This document shows positions 58,481-64,000 of a stretch of DNA of 64,000 bases, in pieces. The stretch's first letter is position 1. Each line of letters starts with the position of its first letter. Origin of the DNA: Eonycteris spelaea (lineage: Eukaryota; Chordata; Mammalia; Chiroptera; Pteropodidae); NCBI GenBank assembly GCA_003508835.1, contig PUFA01000084.1, forward strand, positions 434,001-498,000, in the 5' to 3' direction. Position numbers and translations under genes: made by a program. The notes under the pieces were generated by a model. It was not told where the DNA came from. It made no database searches and was given only the letters and a program-made list of their open reading frames with translations.

Positions 58481-58830
58481 CCAAGATTTGAAGGAGCATC
58501 TCAGCACTGGTAACTTCCTCAGATAACTTTCCCTTCTTCCATCTTTGTGTGGCATGCTGGGCTGAATTTACTAATGGCATCAGTGCATCTCTGCTGGCAC
58601 AGAATGCATGTTGGTCACTGTGGATCTTTAGACAGGAAGGCTGATTTAAATACTTACAAACTCTAGGAAGAAAGAGGTCTGGTGTTCTTCTAGGAGAAGC
58701 ACATGTTGCTTCCCATCTAGAACTTTATATTCAAACTACTGTTTCTTCAAACTGTTGACTTTTGCTGGTTTGATATTTCTTTTTCATTTAATTATTATGA
58801 ATAATAAAAGCAAGAGTTAAAGTTTATTGT
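58481..58830. other. Unassigned intergenic sequence
   Basis: Nothing recognised. Confidence 0.5.
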
Positions 58831-58834
58831 GTAT

Positions 58835-59370
58835 CAAGCAAATATCAAGCTCAGCACTCTACATTCATTTTCTCATTTAATTCTCACGATAATTCCAAGG
58901 GTAAGAAATGGTATTACAGTTACCCTTAAAACAATGCAGGGATAGGGCACTGGCCCCCTGCACAGTTGAAAACCATGTTAAACTTCTGACTCCCTAAAAA
59001 TTTAACTACAAATAGCCTTACTATTGACTGGAAGCCTTACTGATACAAACCATCAATTACAATCTTTTTGTATGTATATATAATATATACTATACTTCTT
59101 ACAATAAGTAAGCTACAGAAAAGAATATTAAGAAATCATAAGGAAACTACATTTACAGTACTTATTGAAAAAATCTGTGTATACATGGACTCATACAGTT
59201 CAAATCCATACTGTTCAAGGTTCAACTGTACTTCCATTTACAAATGAGAAAACTGAGGCTTAGGGAGGGAAGTTAAATAATTTACATAAAAATCACACAG
59301 ATGGGTAAGTGCCATTCTTGATTCAAGTCTGTCTGATTCCAGAGTCATTTCAGCCTCCATTTAGTAACTA
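58835..59370 (-). repeat. MIR SINE split by a DNA transposon
   Basis: The first part (58,835-58,916: 'tttctcatttaattctcacg') and the second part (59,231-59,370: 'cttccatttacaaatgagaa', 'actgaggcttagggaggg') join into one continuous reversed MIR when 58,917-59,230 is removed. Confidence 0.85.
58917..59228. mobile_element. Tigger-family (pogo-like, MER8-like) nonautonomous DNA transposon
   Basis: Terminal inverted repeats are visible: it begins cagttacccttaaaac and the reverse complement of its end begins cagttgaaccttgaac. It is bounded by TA dinucleotides (58,915-58,916 and 59,229-59,230), the target-site duplication of Tc1/mariner-pogo elements. Internal landmarks 'acttctgactccctaaaaat' and 'atcataaggaaactacattt' fit the Tigger/MER8 group. 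It is 312 bases with no transposase ORF. Confidence 0.88.
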
Positions 59371-61435
59371 AATTAAGTGCTGAATTAAATGTATTCCTCA
59401 ATAGTATTTTAAAATGTATGGTAAAATTATCTAAGTTAATGTTTTTTTAAGACATTGCTCACTGTCTTGAGTGATTCCCACTTACAAGAATGTGACATTT
59501 GTTCTTACAATGCTTCTGTTGGTTCAGTGTTGTGGTTTTCAACTTTTATGTAGCAGTAGACTCCTTTACTAACAAAATATTACAATAGAAGACTGAATCC
59601 ATCACATTCCTAGCAGGGAATATTCAAACAAAGGTGGAAAATTCAAAGGGGTGTGTGAGATAAGTGTTTAATGAAGGGGCTGTTCACAAATGTTGGGTAG
59701 GAAAAGGAAGCAAGCAAGGGAAGAAAGTACTGTAGTGGGATACATGGCCACCCTAGGCCTGAAGGGGCATAGGAGTGAGCAGAGCAGTTACCAGAACCTG
59801 GCAAGAGTTGTAGTATAGGAGAGGGACACCAGATAAGAGGCATGTAGCCATTACCAAACCAGAGTCTATAAAAGAAGGAGTCAGGGCAATAAATATCTAT
59901 TCTTCTTTTTCTTTCTGCCCTTCAATCTCCTTCTGCTCTTCCCATTGGCTAAACCCAAATGAAAGTTAGAGGTCAAGGAAGCCCAAATGATATAATCCAT
60001 AGAAGTCAGCTTCCTAGGGACAAAGTGTGAGATGGAGAAGGGCAGATAATGGATTTAAATAGGCATACAGAATATCCAGCACAAAACTAAATATGCAAGA
60101 CTGATAGGCAGAGAGTTTCTCTGTTGAATTGGGATAGAAGTGTTCAGAGGTCACCAGCTTGTCTCTCTTTATACTTGCTCACTGTCACCACAGAAATCTC
60201 TGGGGCACATTTGTCAAATCCCAGTGCTCTGGTCTAGTCTAGATATTATATATATTTCAGTCACAATCAACAACAAGTGTGTGTGCTTTGAAAATAGTAA
60301 TACGTATGTAGATAAGATAACCCTCATGTGACAGGACAATGGGGGCACCAGACATGTCCCTAGTTCAGGGTCCCAGGCTCTGGAAAGAATAGTCTGATTG
60401 CCCACATGACCACACAAAGGGACTCTTAAATCTGGGAACCTGAGGTATGAATGAAATATCTATAGGATGTATAGGTCAGCTGCTGACCCTCTATTACCCC
60501 TGGATAGGCATTAGGTTTGCAGGCTAAGGGGCCTCCTTTGAGTAGCTTCTTCTGCTATTAAGTAGAGCCTCCCCAAAGGGATTCACAATTAAGCTTTATT
60601 GTCCAACAGATTAGAGAGAGGACTCCATATCCAAATACATTGAAATCTGCAGTCATTCACAAGAATAAACAAAGAGATGGATGAGAGAGAAGGGAGGGGT
60701 AAAGATCCAAGGTAGTTGGGAAGAGAAATACGTAGACAAGAGAACTAGTTAATCTGAAAAGGGACCAAAGAGTGTCCACCGCAAACAAAATAAAAAATCT
60801 AATGCCATTGCTGGTAGCTGAAAAGACTTACCCTCCCAATGTACTCTGAAGTCTGAATCACGGCCTAGACTTCTCAGCGGGGGCTACGCAGGTCTGTCAG
60901 CCATTGGGCAGAGCTACTGAGCACACTCTCTGCTGCTGTGCAGAGAAGTCTGACCAGGAAAGCCAAAACTGGAATGGAGATGTGTGGGGCTGGAGAGGTA
61001 CCAGCACACAGGAGCCAGAAAGACAGATATTCTGTCACTGGTGCTGCCACTAATTAAATCTCTTGTTTCACTGGAGAGATGGTTTTATTATTATTTTTTT
61101 AATTGGGTGGGGGAGTGTATGTGTTTTAATCTCAGTAGCTAGAATGGCCTTCACAGGGAACAAAAATAAGCTGAGTCGAGGAGAAAGACACAGCTGTTCT
61201 TTGCTTTCTGAGGAGTCTACAAATCTCTTATTTTATTATATGTTGGTGCAGCTGCCCAGCCAGAAGAGCACGAGTTACCTCTGTGACAGGTGCAGGTAGA
61301 GAACAAGGCAGTGTAAGACACAGCCTATACCTATCCTATAGTCCCTCCATGCTACTGCCCCAGGCCCTGTCCCCTCACTCCAGGTCTCTAGGTTGGTGAG
61401 TTTTGTATTACTAACAACACATTTGTCACACATGA
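59371..61435. other. Unassigned intergenic sequence
   Basis: About 2.1 kb of moderately AT-rich DNA with no named repeat, exon or RNA gene. ORFs up to 78 residues (61,063-61,299 plus) show no domain. Confidence 0.5.
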
Positions 61436-61439
61436 GATA

Positions 61440-61665
61440 GAGAAATCATTTTATATCTGTTATCATATTTAGTCCTCAAAGCAACATTATGAAGAGGTAC
61501 TACTATTAATATACCTCTCTTAATATGCATCTATTCACATGGGAAACTAGGACTTGGAGAGGTCAAGAAACACAGTAAGTAAATGTCAGGCTGGGGTTTG
61601 AGCCCCAATACCCTGATTTCAGTACCTGTGCACTTAACCATTAGATCATGCCATCTTGTCCTTTT
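61440..61665 (-). repeat. MIR SINE
   Basis: 'atcatatttagtcctcaaag', 'acatgggaaactaggacttg', 'gaggtcaagaaacacagtaa' and 'gtgcacttaaccattagatc' follow antisense MIR in order. Confidence 0.82.
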
Positions 61666-62755
61666 ATGGTTATTGCTTTGCTTTTTCTGTTCTCTGAGCC
61701 ATCCTGGCCTCCATGTTTCTGACTCTGGGCTGATCTCTTAATCATTGATTTCCAACTATTTCCTCTGTCACAGACACTGATAAGGAAAGGCCAGATCTGA
61801 CCTCACCTAGTTTCTCTCTCCTCCTTGTGAGAATCATTTGGAGAGCTATCCTGAGGAGTAGCTGGTCCTGGGTCAGTAAGGCAAAAGTATCCAGGCTTCT
61901 CCTTCAGAGAACCACTCCTCATAGGATTAGAATGCCATGTTCAGATCCTAATTTTGAAAGCAGAACCCTGCCTGTAAATGTTCTACCAAATCCAGAAAGC
62001 CTCCCCAAACCCTCTTACATAGAAAAGGAAGCTGGGCCGCTAGCCTGAACCTATAGCAATGTCCATAAAAAGTGATGCTCATGGCAAAGCTGAGTCAGAG
62101 AGAAGTGGAAAATGAATCATACCCTAGAATCACTTCAGCAGGTATTTTCAGAAAATTAAGAATAATTTAAATGCTCATATATCAGAATTTAAATATAGTT
62201 CAGAAAGCGACTAAAATTTTTCTTGATTAAAATAATACAGGGGTTTAGAGAAGGCCTTTAATTGATTATTCATAATAGTTAAAATTACTGGAGAATAAAA
62301 AATTTAGTCATTTATTTAATTTCTTGAAAAAAAATAGTGTTTCTGTTTCCTGTGTTCATTTTATTATAAGAATAGATGTTTAAATGAATTACTTTCTATG
62401 TATGTCATGGAACTTCATGTTTCAATTCCATGTCCTCTTTCTGCCTTCTTTCTTTTCTAAATAAACTTCTATCCATTATTCTGGTGTATTTGGCATTTGC
62501 ATATAGCATATGTACTCACTCATAAATAAATGAAAATGTTATTTTAAGAAGGTTCAAGAGAAAGTTTACATGAGTCATGGAAACAGCTACTTTACCACAT
62601 TTTTCTTTCTCTACTCTGCCCTCTTTATATGGCACACACTTTGTCCTCTGCTTGAAAGAATAAAAGGATATGTGGAATTATACATGGCAGGTGTATATCA
62701 GTGGTTATTCATGGTATTAGTCTCTAAAACTTAACCTCAGCCTTAGAATCCATTT
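61666..62755. other. Unassigned intergenic sequence
   Basis: Nothing recognised. Confidence 0.5.
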
Positions 62756-62759
62756 TATC

Positions 62760-62960
62760 CTTTGCATCAAAGCACATCTGGTTGTAGGGAAGAGAAATCT
62801 ACTTAAAATAGCTCAAGTAAAGGAGGATATGGAGTTTATTATAAGGATATAGATATCCTACAAACCAAGAGGCCTCAGAAGAACTAAATCATGAAACCGT
62901 AGCAACAGCCATTCTGTTTTCAATCTAGAATTCCACCATAAACATTATTCAGCTGCCAAT
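62760..62960 (+). repeat. Ancient interspersed repeat, family not assigned
   Basis: 'aaaatagctcaagtaaagga' with 'tatggagtttattataagga' resembles the start of the repeat at 37,915-38,320. Confidence 0.35.
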
Positions 62961-63364
62961 GCCCTCAGCTTCTAGGCTTCTTCCTAAACCGGCTGATCCT
63001 TCTCTAAATGACTAATCTGATTTCATCATTTTTTTGCATGGAGGATTCCTCTAGTTTTACAACACCATAATGTAAAGTCCAAATACCTTCCATAATAAGC
63101 ACACAGAGCTTATCACAAGCTCCGCCCAGTCTTCCCAGCCTCATCTCCAGCCACTCTTTTACCCCATGAACACAGTGCCTGAACCACTGATAGGTAGCGG
63201 GTTGAGAAATTTCTGCATTATCTATTTCTTTTCTTACTTATTCTGTGTGTTTAAAGACAGAGATAGTTCCATATTATTGCTCTCTACCATTCATTACTTG
63301 TGTCTATTTCAATTACATTGTAAATTAAGAAGGATTTTGAACTAGAATAGAAACCTAACCTATT
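62961..63364. other. Unassigned intergenic sequence
   Basis: Nothing recognised. Confidence 0.5.
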
Positions 63365-63735
63365 GTTTCTGATTAGTTCCATAAATATTTGTAAGGCACC
63401 TACCATACATCACAAGTGTACACAATAAATGTACTCTTAACATTTATTACATAAAGATGAAAAGTAAAGTTCCTGATTTTAGGAAGTTCACAGTCTAGCT
63501 GGGAAAGAAGACAGGCAGGTAAACAAATAAATATAATACAATGTGACAAGTGTAGGAATAGAAATATACATGTAGTACCCAAGGAATGCAGGGTAGAATA
63601 ATTTTACCTGAGGTGGTTATGGAAAACGACAGGGGAGGAGAGTTGAAGTTTGAGCTGGGAACTTGATAAGAGGGAAAAGAGAGTTTCTGGCACAGAGCAG
63701 CAAAAGCAAAGGTAAAAGTCATATATACAGACACC
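63365..63735 (-). mobile_element. L2 3' part
   Basis: 'ataaatatttgtaaggcacc', 'aggaagttcacagtctagct', 'caggtaaacaaataaatata' and 'ctggcacagagcagcaaaag' give the reversed L2 3' end in the usual order. Confidence 0.75.
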
Positions 63736-64000
63736 TGCCGGGACTCAGCTGACCTTGAACTACTATCCCTTTTCTCTCTATGAGGATCTGCAACAAAGGG
63801 TTCAGTATACTTTTCTTTTGAACATTCAAGCTCCAAAGCATCTAATCATATCCTCTTTATCTGTAGACAGTGACTATTGAGTTCAGACCTCAGTGGCTCC
63901 TGTACACCCGCCTGTCTGAAACCACTCTCAGGTTCTAAGGTAATTCCCCATCTAAAGGAGAGTCCTACGTGATTCCAAGGTGCTTTATGGAACCTCTCTT

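Overview
The window is ordinary AT-rich mammalian nuclear DNA. It holds one recognisable protein-coding gene fragment, one CpG-island promoter and a dense layer of transposable-element fossils. I found no operons, CRISPR arrays, tRNA or rRNA genes, and no previously undescribed coding system. The L1 5' UTRs (near 34.1 and 54.7 kb) and L1 3' ends (near 9.5, 15.2 and 43.6 kb) resemble, from memory, those of laurasiatherian genomes and especially bats. MIR, L2, L3/CR1, MLT1, MER5 and Tigger copies confirm a placental mammal. The species call is an inference.

Gene content. The coding exon at 16,895-17,091 on the minus strand carries the start codon and first 63 residues of STXBP5L (tomosyn-2), ending at a consensus splice donor. 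About 0.5-1.4 kb upstream in gene terms (17,560-18,520) lies a CpG island with GC boxes. It should contain the promoter and a non-coding first exon, which I could not delimit. Positions 1-16,894 are therefore the next intron, 17,092 to about 17.6-18.1 kb is the intron behind the non-coding exon, and everything above about 18.5 kb is 5' flanking intergenic DNA. I saw no other exon in that flank.

Layout. 1-15.3 kb: intron with L1 pieces (1-838, 3.85-8.6, 9.1-10.07, 12.06-12.42 kb), a long L3/CR1 reverse-transcriptase fossil (12.8-14.1 kb, minus), L2 (14.3-14.6 kb) and a bat-like L1 3' end (15.1-15.3 kb). 16.9-18.5 kb: STXBP5L exon and CpG island. 18.5-30 kb: mostly unique sequence with MIR, L2, MLT1, L1M and a GGAA microsatellite. 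30-34 kb: MER5A, then an L2 reverse-transcriptase fossil lying between two L3/CR1 pieces. 34.1-37.4 kb: an L1 with both ends, target-site duplications and a large internal deletion. 37.4-49 kb: L2, MIR, L1 fragments, a CA repeat and several ancient repeats I could not assign. 49.7-50.9 kb: two MLT1 LTRs in opposite orientation. 53.0-53.9 kb: a 60-bp near-perfect inverted repeat around a 730-bp spacer. 54.7-57.7 kb: a second internally deleted L1 with duplications. 58.8-59.4 kb: a Tigger-type DNA transposon inside a MIR. The rest is unique intergenic sequence with MIR and L2.

The items most worth a second look are the 59/60-identical inverted repeat, the two L1 copies that lost their middles but kept both ends, and the long L3/CR1 fossil in the STXBP5L intron. 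Family names come from recognition of consensus sequences by eye. Repeat boundaries are approximate (tens of bases) except where target-site duplications or terminal repeats fix them.
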